Source: Mucilaginibacter sp. KACC 22773 (GTDB lineage Bacteria > Bacteroidota > Bacteroidia > Sphingobacteriales > Sphingobacteriaceae). From it: DNA of 64,000 nucleotides. The position numbers and the translations under genes are program-made. Shown here piece after piece: positions 51,149 through 59,004 of the stretch (positions are counted from its first letter, which is position 1; every line of letters starts with the position of its first letter). Below the pieces are notes generated by a model that was not told the DNA's origin, searched no databases, and saw only the letters and a program-made list of their open reading frames with translations. The stretch spans positions 5,084,001 through 5,148,000 of the forward strand of contig NZ_CP117883.1 of NCBI RefSeq assembly GCF_028736215.1. Direction: 5' to 3'.

Positions 51149-52150
51149 TTAAAATTTTCTTTCCGCCGTCGCAACCCATGCGTCCAGCGCTTTACGCTTA
51201 TCCTCATTTTGCTGCAACCATTGTTTGTTAGCTTCTTTATCTGCGCTAAAACCCATCAGCCTTGCAAACGCCGGCATATTGGCGGTTTTACTAAGGTTGT
51301 AAAAAAAATCGGCATAGTAATGCCTAAAAAAATCATTACCTGCCTGTTTTTCGGCCAATTGCCCAACTGCTTCAAAAATCGACTTTAGCTGATTTTCCAA
51401 TACCTCGGCAGGGGTTAAACCTGGCTTTGCCTTTGCTATAGCGGCATTCAACGCCCTGTTCAAAACTATGGTTGATGCTTCGGCTTTGGCCTCCTCTGTT
51501 TTAAGTGTGCCGCCTTTTAAAATGCTTTGCATATTGGTATAGGCCTCATCGCTTCGCGGGCCTTCGGGTTCCAATAATAAATAGCTGCAAAAGGCCATCA
51601 ATGCAGCGGCCCTTTTATTTTGATGGAAAGATACCAGGCCGTACAGGCGCTGGCTATTGGCATGCTTGGGATCGAGTTTAATGGCTTCTACGGCCGCCTG
51701 CTCGGCTTCGGCAAATTGTTTGGCGCGGAAGTAGGCTATACCAAGGTTAAAATACAAAGGCTGATAGTCGGGCTTTATTTTCAGGCCCTCTTTATAAGCG
51801 TCGATAGCCTGTTGGGGTTGGTGGCTGCTGTCATAAATGCCACCTAACAACTCAAACGCCGGACCGGTAAAACTGGAGTTGGCCTTGGTTACTTTAATCA
51901 AATACGGAATTCCGTCGGTGCCCTTACCCGATGCATTCAGGCTGAATGCTATCTGATAATTGGCCTGGGCATTATCCGGTTCGGTTGTTAAGGCCAATTT
52001 GTATTTTTCGATAGCCCCGGCATAATCATGCTGATTATTAAGCTGGATTCCCTGTTTAATCAAACCGGCAACATCGGTATCCTGGGCCCGAACAGCAACC
52101 GAAAATAGTAACACGGGCATCAGCAGCCAGACTTTTTTAACAATATTCAT
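51149..52150 (-). CDS. Secreted tetratricopeptide-repeat protein, paralogue B
   Basis: A 333-residue protein with signal peptide (ending AVRAQ) and the same order of TPR units as paralogue A (GIQLNNQHDYAGAIEKYKLA, NYQIAFSLNASGKGTDGIPY, AFELLGGIYDSSHQPQQAID, LYFNLGIAYFRAKQFAEAEQ, NSQRLYGLVSFHQNKRAAAL). It ends KALDAWVATAERKF. It is 40 bases upstream of paralogue A on the same strand, indicating tandem duplication with divergence. Function unknown. Confidence 0.88.
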   Translation of the reverse strand: MNIVKKVWLLMPVLLFSVAVRAQDTDVAGLIKQGIQLNNQHDYAGAIEKYKLALTTEPDNAQANYQIAFSLNASGKGTDGIPYLIKVTKANSSFTGPAFELLGGIYDSSHQPQQAIDAYKEGLKIKPDYQPLYFNLGIAYFRAKQFAEAEQAAVEAIKLDPKHANSQRLYGLVSFHQNKRAAALMAFCSYLLLEPEGPRSDEAYTNMQSILKGGTLKTEEAKAEASTIVLNRALNAAIAKAKPGLTPAEVLENQLKSIFEAVGQLAEKQAGNDFFRHYYADFFYNLSKTANMPAFARLMGFSADKEANKQWLQQNEDKRKALDAWVATAERKF

Positions 52151-52261
52151 ACTTAAACATACAAAGAGTATGAAGTAAACGAAAAAAAATAAAAACTTTA
52201 ATGTTAACCTGCTGTATAATTTCTAATTTTCGCATTCGTTTTAAGTGTGAGATTCTGATCT

Positions 52262-53479
52262 ATGAAGTTATTGTACAAGAGTACCCTTTCGTTCGCGTCC
52301 TTACTGCTGATTTTAACAGCCTGTTCGTCAAAAAATAAAGATAAAGCGCAAAGCGCCGCCGGCCCCGCCACCGCCAAACCACTGGACACCGTTACCTTGC
52401 TGGTTTACAACCCCAAAAACGCCGATAAAAAAATAGACGCGGTAATGCAGGAGCTGCACCGTACCCGTGCGTTTAACGGCAATGTACTGGTAGCCAAAAA
52501 AGGTAAAATTATTTATGAAAATGCCATTGGCTGGGCCGACTACCTGCACCGCGATAGCCTAAAAATAGGCTCGCAATTTGAGCTGGCCTCGGTTACCAAA
52601 ACCATGACATCAACAGCCATATTGATGCTAATGGAACGCGGCAAGCTTAAACTGGATGATGATGTAAAAAAGTTCTTCCCGGATTTTCCGTACGATGGTG
52701 TTACCATTCGTTTGTTACTTACCCACCGCTCGGGGATGATGAATTATGTGTATTTTATTGACGACATATACCGCAGCCAGCACTTAAACCAACGGAAGGG
52801 CCTTAGCAATATGGATGCTATGAAGATGATTGCCGATTACAAACCGCATCCTTTTAACGTACCCAATAAGCGTTTTTTGTACAACAACTCCAACTTTATG
52901 GTGCTGGGTTCAATCATCGAAAAAGTGAGTGGCCAATCATACGCGCAATTTATGAAGGATAATGTGTTTGTACCGGCCAGTATGATGCATACCGCGGTTT
53001 ACTCTAAGGCAGTTTATGATAAAATACCCGTACACGTGGTCGGGCACGACCGTGGTCAGTGGAAGTATTCGGTTGCGCAAAACTTTTTAGATGGGCCAGT
53101 AGGCGATAAAGGTATCTATAGCACTGTTAAAGATCTTTTCCTGTTTGACAGGGCGCTTCGTGCCGGCATATTGCTAAAGCAAGCCACGCTCGATTCAGCC
53201 TACGTGCCGCGTAACCCTATGCTGCATGGCCATTTTAGCTACGGCTACGGCTGGCGTACCTTTACTGCTCCCGGGCAGCAGGTTATTTACCATACCGGCT
53301 GGTGGCATGGTTTCAGGCACATTTACCTGCGCGATATGAAAAACGATATCACTATTGTTTTGTTATCAAACTTAGCCAATGGCAGCCTGCTAAAACTTGA
53401 TGACCTGTTTAAAGCCGCCGGCATGCCTATTGTACGTAAAAGCGCATACAACGGTAATGGCGATACGAGCGATGATTAA
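52262..53479 (+). CDS. Serine hydrolase lipoprotein (beta-lactamase/class C PBP-like)
   Basis: A 405-residue member of the beta-lactamase superfamily. The lipoprotein signal ends in LILTAC. The catalytic SxxK is S110-V-T-K113 (ELASVTKTM). A YNN motif follows (RFLYNNSNFMVLGS), and the third motif is HTG (VIYHTGWWHG). Such proteins act as D,D-peptidases or esterases at the cell envelope; resistance to beta-lactams is not implied. Monocistronic, followed by a tandem repeat. Confidence 0.93.
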   Translation: MKLLYKSTLSFASLLLILTACSSKNKDKAQSAAGPATAKPLDTVTLLVYNPKNADKKIDAVMQELHRTRAFNGNVLVAKKGKIIYENAIGWADYLHRDSLKIGSQFELASVTKTMTSTAILMLMERGKLKLDDDVKKFFPDFPYDGVTIRLLLTHRSGMMNYVYFIDDIYRSQHLNQRKGLSNMDAMKMIADYKPHPFNVPNKRFLYNNSNFMVLGSIIEKVSGQSYAQFMKDNVFVPASMMHTAVYSKAVYDKIPVHVVGHDRGQWKYSVAQNFLDGPVGDKGIYSTVKDLFLFDRALRAGILLKQATLDSAYVPRNPMLHGHFSYGYGWRTFTAPGQQVIYHTGWWHGFRHIYLRDMKNDITIVLLSNLANGSLLKLDDLFKAAGMPIVRKSAYNGNGDTSDD

Positions 53480-53494
53480 CGAGCGATGATTAAT

Positions 53495-53575
53495 GAGTGG
53501 TGAGTGGTGAGTGGTGAGTGGTGAGTGGTGAGTGGTGAGTGGTGAGTGGTGAGTGGTGAGTGGTGAGTGGTGAGT
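53495..53575. repeat. Perfect 7-bp tandem repeat (GAGTGGT) x 11.6
   Basis: The unit GAGTGGT repeats without interruption for 81 bases just after the serine hydrolase stop. It is the only perfect tandem array in the window and is prone to slippage. The same words occur in degenerate form at 29678-29799. Confidence 0.92.
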
Positions 53576-53649
53576 AAAGCAACTTCGGATTAAACCTTTT
53601 GGTTTTGAATTTGTAAAATTTAAGAATCAGCAATATTAAATAATTATCC

Positions 53650-53702
53650 ATCTGCATATTTGCACATCTGTAATCTGCACATTTGCATATCTGCACATCT
53701 AT
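53650..53702. repeat. ATGTGCAGAT short-word repeat, copy 4
   Basis: CATCTGCATATTTGCACATCTG-like words repeat four to five times directly before the ybaB start. Confidence 0.65.
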
Positions 53703-53708
53703 AAAGTT

Positions 53709-54023
53709 ATGTTTGATAAAATAATGGAAGCCCAGCAAAAGGCTGGCGAATCGAAAAAACGCCTGGATGCTATTACGGTAACAGGCAGTGCCGAGGGTGG
53801 CAAAATTGTGGTAACGGCAAATGCCAACAAAGTGGTTAAATCAATTGCTATCAACCCCGATTTTTTGGCTGACGCCGATAAGGAAGAACTGGAAGAGTTA
53901 TTAGTTGTAGCTTTTAACAAAGCCATGGAACAAGCCGATAACGTAAGCCAGGCCGAAATGGCTGCCATGACCAAAGATATGTTTGGCGGCATGCCAGGTT
54001 TGGGGAACTTGTTTGGAAAATAG
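53709..54023 (+). CDS. YbaB/EbfC-family nucleoid-associated protein
   Basis: A 104-residue dimeric DNA-binding protein. The start (MFDKIMEAQQKAGESKKRLD) forms the long helix, GSAEGGKIVVTANANKVVKSI is the conserved beta hairpin, and NPDFLADADKEELEELLVVA is the next helix. The C-terminus is Gly/Met-rich (MFGGMPGLGNLFGK), as in other members. No dnaX or recR gene is adjacent, unlike the usual arrangement in E. coli. The promoter region is filled by repeats. Confidence 0.93.
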   Translation: MFDKIMEAQQKAGESKKRLDAITVTGSAEGGKIVVTANANKVVKSIAINPDFLADADKEELEELLVVAFNKAMEQADNVSQAEMAAMTKDMFGGMPGLGNLFGK

Positions 54024-54089
54024 GTGCCCCCTAACCCCCTGAACGGGGAACGATAGTTTAGAATAAAATAATGTAAACATTAATCTACG

Positions 54090-54770
54090 ATGAAAACTAC
54101 ATATTACGGTCAATCGACTGTTGAAATTGAATTGGGCAGCGGCACCAAACTTTTGTTTGATCCGTTTATAACGTACAACCCACTGGCCAAAGATGTTGAC
54201 TTGCAAAGTTTAAAACCAGATTATATCCTGTTATCACATGGCCACGGCGATCATGTTGCCGATTTGATAGAGGTACAAAAAAACAGTGGTGCCAAAGTTA
54301 TCTGCATTGCCGACATTGCCAGCTGGCTTAATGGTAAAGGTGTTAATAATGTGCACGGCATGAACATTGGCGGCGGCTTTAACTTTGATTTTGGCCGGGT
54401 TAAAATGGTAAACGCCGTACACTCCAGCACCATGCCTGACGGCGCCGCTGGTGGCAACCCCGCGGGTTTCCTGTTAACTATCGAAGGTAAAAAAATCTAT
54501 TTTGCCGGCGATACCGCCCTTACCTACGATATGAAACTACTGGAAGATGAAAACCTCGACTGGGCTTACCTACCTATAGGCGATAACTACACCATGGGCG
54601 CCGATGACGCCATTAAGGCCGCAGGTTTTATTAACTGCAAAAACATCATTGGTATTCATTACGATTCTTTTGATGTGATTAAAATTGATAAGGACGAGGT
54701 AAGGGAAAAATTTATTAAAGCAGGATTGAATTTGAAGCTGCCTGTTATTGGCGAAACAATGGATTTGTAA
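54090..54770 (+). CDS. UPF0173 metal-dependent hydrolase (metallo-beta-lactamase fold)
   Basis: A 226-residue hydrolase. The metal site LLSHGHGDHVADL gives H50, H52, D54 and H55. Further family motifs are NIGGGFNFDFGRVKMVNAVH, KKIYFAGDTALTYDMKLLED and IGIHYDSFDVI. It resembles the UPF0173 family related to L-ascorbate-6-phosphate lactonase (UlaG), but the substrate is unknown. No operon partner. A palindromic element follows. Confidence 0.93.
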   Translation: MKTTYYGQSTVEIELGSGTKLLFDPFITYNPLAKDVDLQSLKPDYILLSHGHGDHVADLIEVQKNSGAKVICIADIASWLNGKGVNNVHGMNIGGGFNFDFGRVKMVNAVHSSTMPDGAAGGNPAGFLLTIEGKKIYFAGDTALTYDMKLLEDENLDWAYLPIGDNYTMGADDAIKAAGFINCKNIIGIHYDSFDVIKIDKDEVREKFIKAGLNLKLPVIGETMDL

Positions 54771-54838
54771 GCGAACGAACTTTGCTTACAGCTGTGTTAT
54801 TGCGCATATCCTGTGTTATTGCGCATATCCGATACTAA

Positions 54839-54917
54839 CGTCATTGCGAGGTACGAAGCAATCCCGAACTATGCGGGACTTAGCATTTCGGGGATTGCTT
54901 CGTACCTCGCAATGACG
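54839..54917. repeat. REP-like palindromic element, copy 3
   Basis: Two perfect 27-base arms (54839-54865 and 54891-54917; CGTCATTGCGAGGTACG...) around a 25-base loop. The loop is the near reverse complement of the loop at 42165-42189, so this copy is the same element in the opposite orientation. It sits between the UPF0173 gene and a convergent small gene. Confidence 0.85.
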
Positions 54918-54930
54918 GAATTAATAAATG

Positions 54931-54960
54931 AAAAAGCCTCCCAAATACTCAGGAGGCTTC
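54931..54960. terminator. Terminator of the lysine-rich small gene
   Basis: An 8-bp stem AAGCCTCC/GGAGGCTT with a 10-base loop, followed on the minus strand by a T-run. It lies 18 bases beyond the stop at 54979. Confidence 0.8.
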
Positions 54961-54978
54961 TTTTGTTGCTGTTGAAGG

Positions 54979-55170
54979 TTACTTTCTCATCTTCATCGTG
55001 TCTTTTTTCATTGTCGAATCCTTCTTCATTTTTTTCTTCTTCATTTTCTTCTTTGTAGTATCTGTTTGCATAATACCATGCGTAGTTTTCACTGTTGCGT
55101 TACCGGCAAATGCAAAAACGCTTCCGAAAGAGACTGCTGCTAAAGCAATCATACAAAGTGCTTTTTTCAT
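54979..55170 (-). CDS. Lysine/methionine-rich secreted peptide (MXKDX-repeat-like)
   Basis: A 63-residue protein. Residues 1-22 are a signal peptide (ALCMIALAAVSFGSVFAFAG). The mature tail is almost only Lys, Met, Asp and Thr (KKKMKKKKMKKDSTMKKDTM), resembling proteins with MxKDx pentapeptide repeats. It would be a small, strongly basic periplasmic peptide, perhaps binding anions, nucleic acid or, through methionines, copper; this is speculation. A terminator follows. Confidence 0.75.
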   Translation of the reverse strand: MKKALCMIALAAVSFGSVFAFAGNATVKTTHGIMQTDTTKKKMKKKKMKKDSTMKKDTMKMRK

Positions 55171-55241
55171 AGTTGTTATGTTTTATAGTTTTTATACCAT
55201 CAATAACAAATTAACTATGGATTGTTTTTTATTTCGTTTAA

Positions 55242-56504
55242 TTAAATAATTGTACCGTTAGGAATAATCGCGCGTTTTTTAACAACTACAATACCATCCT
55301 GCACGGTATGCGTACCGTAATCGCCATCGGGCAGCAATTCGCCGCAGTTGATGCTCACATCGTCGCCTATATAGGTATTTTTATCGATGATGGCATTTTT
55401 TATCTTTACCCTGTCGCCTATACCCATAATCGGCGAACTGCTCAACTTCAGTTCGGCAATTTGCTCAAGCGTTTGGTAATTATCGCTGCCCATTACATAG
55501 CAATTTTCAATTTCAGTATCAACTCCTATCCGGGTACGGATACCAATAATAGAGCGGGTAATTGTTTTAGCGCTGATGATGCAACCGTCGGCGATAATAG
55601 ATTTATTTAATGTAGTGCCAGACACCTTTGATGGCGGCAGCATACGCGCACGGGTATAAATATGATTTTCGCCAAAAAGGTTAAACTTAGGTATCTCGTC
55701 GGTAAGGCCCAGATTAGCATCAAAAAATGATGGGATAGTACCAATATCTGTCCAGTAGCCCTCGTACTGGTAGCTCAAAACCTTATGATTAACTATAGAT
55801 TGCGGGATAATCTCTTTACCAAAATCGGTACGGTCGTTACCTTCCAATAATTCATACAACAGTTTACGGTTAAAAATGTAAATACCCATCGATGCCAGGT
55901 AAACCCTGCCTTCGGCTTTCATCTCATCGCTTACATCAGATGCCCAGCTTTCAAAGTTCGATTTGGGTTTTTCGATAAACGCCGTAACCATGCTATCGTC
56001 ATCTGCTTTCAAAATACCAAATCCAGGAACATCAGCCGCGTCAACGGGGATAGTAGCGATGGAAATTTCGGCACCGGCATCGATGTGCTTGGTTATCATG
56101 TCATCAAAATCCATCTGGTACAATTGGTCGCCCGATAGGATCAGCACATACTCAAACTCATGTACAGCCAAATGGTGTAAACTTTGTCTTACGGCATCGG
56201 CCGTACCCTGAAACCATGATACGCTTGATGGGGTTTGTTCTGCTGCCAAAATATCAACAAAAGCATCGCTGAAGCTGCTGAAGTGATACGTATTTTTGAT
56301 GTGTTTGTTTAACGAAGCCGAGTTAAACTGCGTTAACACATAAATACGTGTAATACCCGAGTGCAGGCAATTGGAAATGGGAATATCAACCAAACGATAC
56401 TTGCCGGCAATTGGCACAGCCGGTTTTGAACGTGTTGCAGTAAGAGGCGATAAGCGACTGCCCTGGCCACCGCCAAGCACAATTGAAATTACTTTAGATG
56501 TCAT
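55242..56504 (-). CDS. glgC: Glucose-1-phosphate adenylyltransferase
   Basis: A 420-residue enzyme making ADP-glucose for glycogen. The nucleotide-binding motif GGGQGSRLSPLTATRSKPAV is at 11-30, with YRLVDIPISNCLHSGI following. The catalytic block ILSGDQLYQMDFDD and the glucose-1-phosphate site (FIEKPK) are present. A left-handed beta-helix C-terminal domain is visible (hexapeptide-like repeats around SIIADGCIISAKTI). Its ATG overlaps the glgA stop by 4 bases (ATGA), so it is translated with glgA. Confidence 0.95.
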   Translation of the reverse strand: MTSKVISIVLGGGQGSRLSPLTATRSKPAVPIAGKYRLVDIPISNCLHSGITRIYVLTQFNSASLNKHIKNTYHFSSFSDAFVDILAAEQTPSSVSWFQGTADAVRQSLHHLAVHEFEYVLILSGDQLYQMDFDDMITKHIDAGAEISIATIPVDAADVPGFGILKADDDSMVTAFIEKPKSNFESWASDVSDEMKAEGRVYLASMGIYIFNRKLLYELLEGNDRTDFGKEIIPQSIVNHKVLSYQYEGYWTDIGTIPSFFDANLGLTDEIPKFNLFGENHIYTRARMLPPSKVSGTTLNKSIIADGCIISAKTITRSIIGIRTRIGVDTEIENCYVMGSDNYQTLEQIAELKLSSSPIMGIGDRVKIKNAIIDKNTYIGDDVSINCGELLPDGDYGTHTVQDGIVVVKKRAIIPNGTII

Positions 56505-57925
56505 ATCAGAGGGTTTAAACTTTCATAAAGGTTTATATATTCTTTGGCCGATCTGTCCCACGAAAAATCGAGGGCCATCATGCGCTTGCGGAGTATTTGT
56601 AGTTGTGGCTGGTTCTGGTAAAGCGCGGCAGCACGGCTTATGGCGTGGCAAATATCATCTACCGAAACCTGGTTAAACCGGATGCCGTAGCCGCCTTCGT
56701 CGCCAAAATCAATTACCGAATCGATTAAGCCGCCCGTGCTGCGTACCAGCGGCATGGTGCCATAACGTAAGGAATAAAGCTGGTTAAGCCCGCAGGGTTC
56801 TACCCGCGATGGCATCATCAGGAAATCGGCACCGGCATAAACCACGTGCGCCAGTGATTCATCATAACCGATAAACACATTGCATCTGCCCGGGTATTTT
56901 GCCTTAAGTTCAAGCAAGGCCAGTTCCATATCTTTGTCACCCGAGCCAAGGATAAAAAAGTTAACCTCATCGCCATATTGCGCCAGTGTGCGGTCAATTG
57001 CTTCGGGCAGCAGGTCGGCGCCCTTTTCAATCACCAGCCGGCCAATGAAGGTAAACAGGGGCTTCGAGGCATCCAACCCAAAACGGGTGCAAAGAGTTTC
57101 TTTGTTTAATTGCTTTCCCTTCGCCAGTGTTTTAGTATTAAAATGGCTCGGTATCATGGGATCTTTCAAAGGATTCCAAACTTCGGTATCTATACCGTTT
57201 ATTATACCGTAGCCTTTGGCTCTTTCGATATAAAAGAGATATTCCAAGCCGTTTGAGTTAATGGTAAGCTCGCGCAGGTAAGTTGGTGATACCGTGGTGT
57301 ACAGCCAGCTACATTTTACAGCCGCGGCCAGCGGGTTTATACCGCCAGCCCAATCAAGCAGGCCTGTTGAGGCCGGATCAATTTCGGGCAGGTATTGAAA
57401 ATGCTCCCAGCCAAAAGCGCCATGATACTGGCCGTTATGTATGGTAAATACCGTAGGTACATTGGCCAGCCGTTTGTATAATTTGGAATGGTAAAGCAGG
57501 AAGGGAACCAAACCGGAGTGATGATCATGACAGTGGATAATGTCCGGTGTTTGCTGCGAATAGCTGATCCAATCTAAAAAAGCCAGCTGGAAAGCAATAA
57601 ACTGCTCCCGTTCGTCGGGATAGCTGTATACATTTTCCCTGTCAAGCAGCCCGGGTATTCGGACTAAAAACAATTCGAAACCCAGCTTATCGGTTTTTTC
57701 TTTTAAAATTTCAAAGTAAAGGCGACGGGTGTTTAGTAAAGTTACCGCAGTAAAAACAACATCAAATTCGTTTTCCTGGGTAAACTTGCGATCATAGTAG
57801 GGCATTACGACTGCTGCCTGCAAGCCTGCCAGGTTTTGATATTTAGGCAATGCGCCAACAACATCTGCAAGGCCGCCAACTTTGGCAACGGGGTAACATT
57901 CGGCACTCAAATGGAATATTTTCAT
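56501..57925 (-). CDS. glgA: Glycogen synthase
   Basis: A 474-residue GT5 glycosyltransferase that extends alpha-1,4-glucan from ADP-glucose. The ADP-glucose motif KVGGLADVVGALP is at 15-27. IIHCHDHHSGLVPFLLYHSK and TVFTIHNGQYHGAFGW are conserved, and the C-terminal Rossmann domain has FTFIGRLVIEKGADLL and MMPSRVEPCGLNQLYSLRYG. Full length. First gene of a glgA-glgC operon; branching and debranching enzymes are not in the window. Confidence 0.95.
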   Translation of the reverse strand: MKIFHLSAECYPVAKVGGLADVVGALPKYQNLAGLQAAVVMPYYDRKFTQENEFDVVFTAVTLLNTRRLYFEILKEKTDKLGFELFLVRIPGLLDRENVYSYPDEREQFIAFQLAFLDWISYSQQTPDIIHCHDHHSGLVPFLLYHSKLYKRLANVPTVFTIHNGQYHGAFGWEHFQYLPEIDPASTGLLDWAGGINPLAAAVKCSWLYTTVSPTYLRELTINSNGLEYLFYIERAKGYGIINGIDTEVWNPLKDPMIPSHFNTKTLAKGKQLNKETLCTRFGLDASKPLFTFIGRLVIEKGADLLPEAIDRTLAQYGDEVNFFILGSGDKDMELALLELKAKYPGRCNVFIGYDESLAHVVYAGADFLMMPSRVEPCGLNQLYSLRYGTMPLVRSTGGLIDSVIDFGDEGGYGIRFNQVSVDDICHAISRAAALYQNQPQLQILRKRMMALDFSWDRSAKEYINLYESLNPLI

Positions 57926-58240
57926 TCAGGTTTTATTGGCTCAATTTAAGGAAAGATTACCAAAAGAGAAACCTATAATCATTAATATAGTTTTTTAAAT
58001 TTACTGAGAAGATTGTAAAAATGTTATTAACGTTTAGACGGAATAGTTATAAAAATGATAGCAAAAACAGCTAAATTGAACTTAAACAACGTTGAGTATT
58101 GAGTACACTAAGGTGGAATTATTTACTCGAAACGGATTTTTATTGGCAGGACGCCGGATTTATGGGACGTATACCGATGGATTATACGTAAAATTTGCAA
58201 AAGCCGCAGAAAGCATCGTTGAAACACCATCATTACACCA
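57926..58240. other. Region upstream of glgA and downstream of the Uma2 gene
   Basis: 315 bases with no gene I can support. A plus-strand frame from 58092 has unconvincing composition and runs on as antisense of the Uma2 gene. No promoter of the TAnnTTTG type was found for glgA. Confidence 0.5.
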
Positions 58241-58792
58241 TCAGAAAGATATCCGGCAGGATAGAATCGCCGATTTTAAAACACCGGCTTCCTCGTATGT
58301 TTGCTCATATAAACCAGTAACACCGAGAGTAAGCAAAGTAACTTTATTGTTTTCAGGATCGATAATAAAGTATTCCTTAACGCCTGCCGATTCATAAAGC
58401 GAACGTTTTTTTTGGGTATCGTACGCCCTGTTTGTCGAAACAATCTCAATAATTAATCGTGGCACACCATGAACACCATTTTTTTCAACAATATCCATTT
58501 GGTCATTTAAAACAACAAACAGATCTGGTTGTACTACGGATTTTTGTTTTTCGAAGTAAACATCAAAAGGAGCAGTAAATAATTCGGCTATTGGGTTACT
58601 GGTAAAATATTCGAATAAGAGGGAAGTTAACTTTATTAATAATTTTTGATGTTCACGGGATGGCGACGGCGACATACTTAATTCATTGAAAATAACTTCA
58701 CAGCGGGTACCTTCGGGCAACATACGATAAATATCAACAGCGGTAGATGGGATCTCCGTTATAAAGTTTTGATATTTATGTTTTTCGTCCAT
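58241..58792 (-). CDS. Uma2-family PD-(D/E)xK endonuclease-like protein
   Basis: A 183-residue protein of the Uma2 family, widespread as putative restriction-fold endonucleases of unknown biological role. The PD-(D/E)xK core is visible: QPDLFVV (Asp), RLIIEIVS (Glu) and YDTQKKRSLYE (Lys). EYFIIDPENNKVTLLTL is the conserved late strand pair. The start is set at ATG 58792 (MDEKHKYQNFI). Monocistronic. Somewhat AT-rich. Confidence 0.88.
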   Translation of the reverse strand: MDEKHKYQNFITEIPSTAVDIYRMLPEGTRCEVIFNELSMSPSPSREHQKLLIKLTSLLFEYFTSNPIAELFTAPFDVYFEKQKSVVQPDLFVVLNDQMDIVEKNGVHGVPRLIIEIVSTNRAYDTQKKRSLYESAGVKEYFIIDPENNKVTLLTLGVTGLYEQTYEEAGVLKSAILSCRISF

Positions 58793-58878
58793 GATCCGGG
58801 TAATCTTATAGCTATAACACAAATATAATTAATTGTGTTGTAAAAAGATTAACTTCTATTTTTCAATTGATTTTAGAA

Positions 58879-58919
58879 AAAAACGTGCCACTGTCTGTTT
58901 ACGACAGCAGCACGTTTTT
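58879..58919 (-). terminator. Terminator downstream of polA
   Basis: A 10-bp outer stem AAAAACGTGC (58879-58888) with GCACGTTTTT (58910-58919), a CA/CA mismatch and an inner CTGTC/GACAG stem. On the minus strand the T-run follows the hairpin, about 85 bases after the polA stop. Confidence 0.8.
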
Positions 58920-58961
58920 ATTTTAAGTGGCATATTGATAATTATGCCCGATCGAATTTCT

Positions 58962-58993
58962 AACTTAATCAACCCAATCTAACTCAATCAACT
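58962..58993. repeat. AATCAACTTAATCAACC short-word repeat, copy 3
   Basis: Three words of AACT(T/C)AATCAA type next to the polA stop. Confidence 0.6.
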
Positions 58994-59004
58994 ATTGACC
59001 ATTA

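Noticed and set aside
53490..53738. Minus-strand frame of 82 codons over the tandem repeat
   Set aside because: The frame is created by the GAGTGGT array (repeating Thr-His-His-Ser-Pro-Leu) and overlaps ybaB antisense.
58092..58397. Plus-strand frame of 101 codons upstream of glgA
   Set aside because: Second half is antisense to the Uma2 core, and the first half shows no family pattern.
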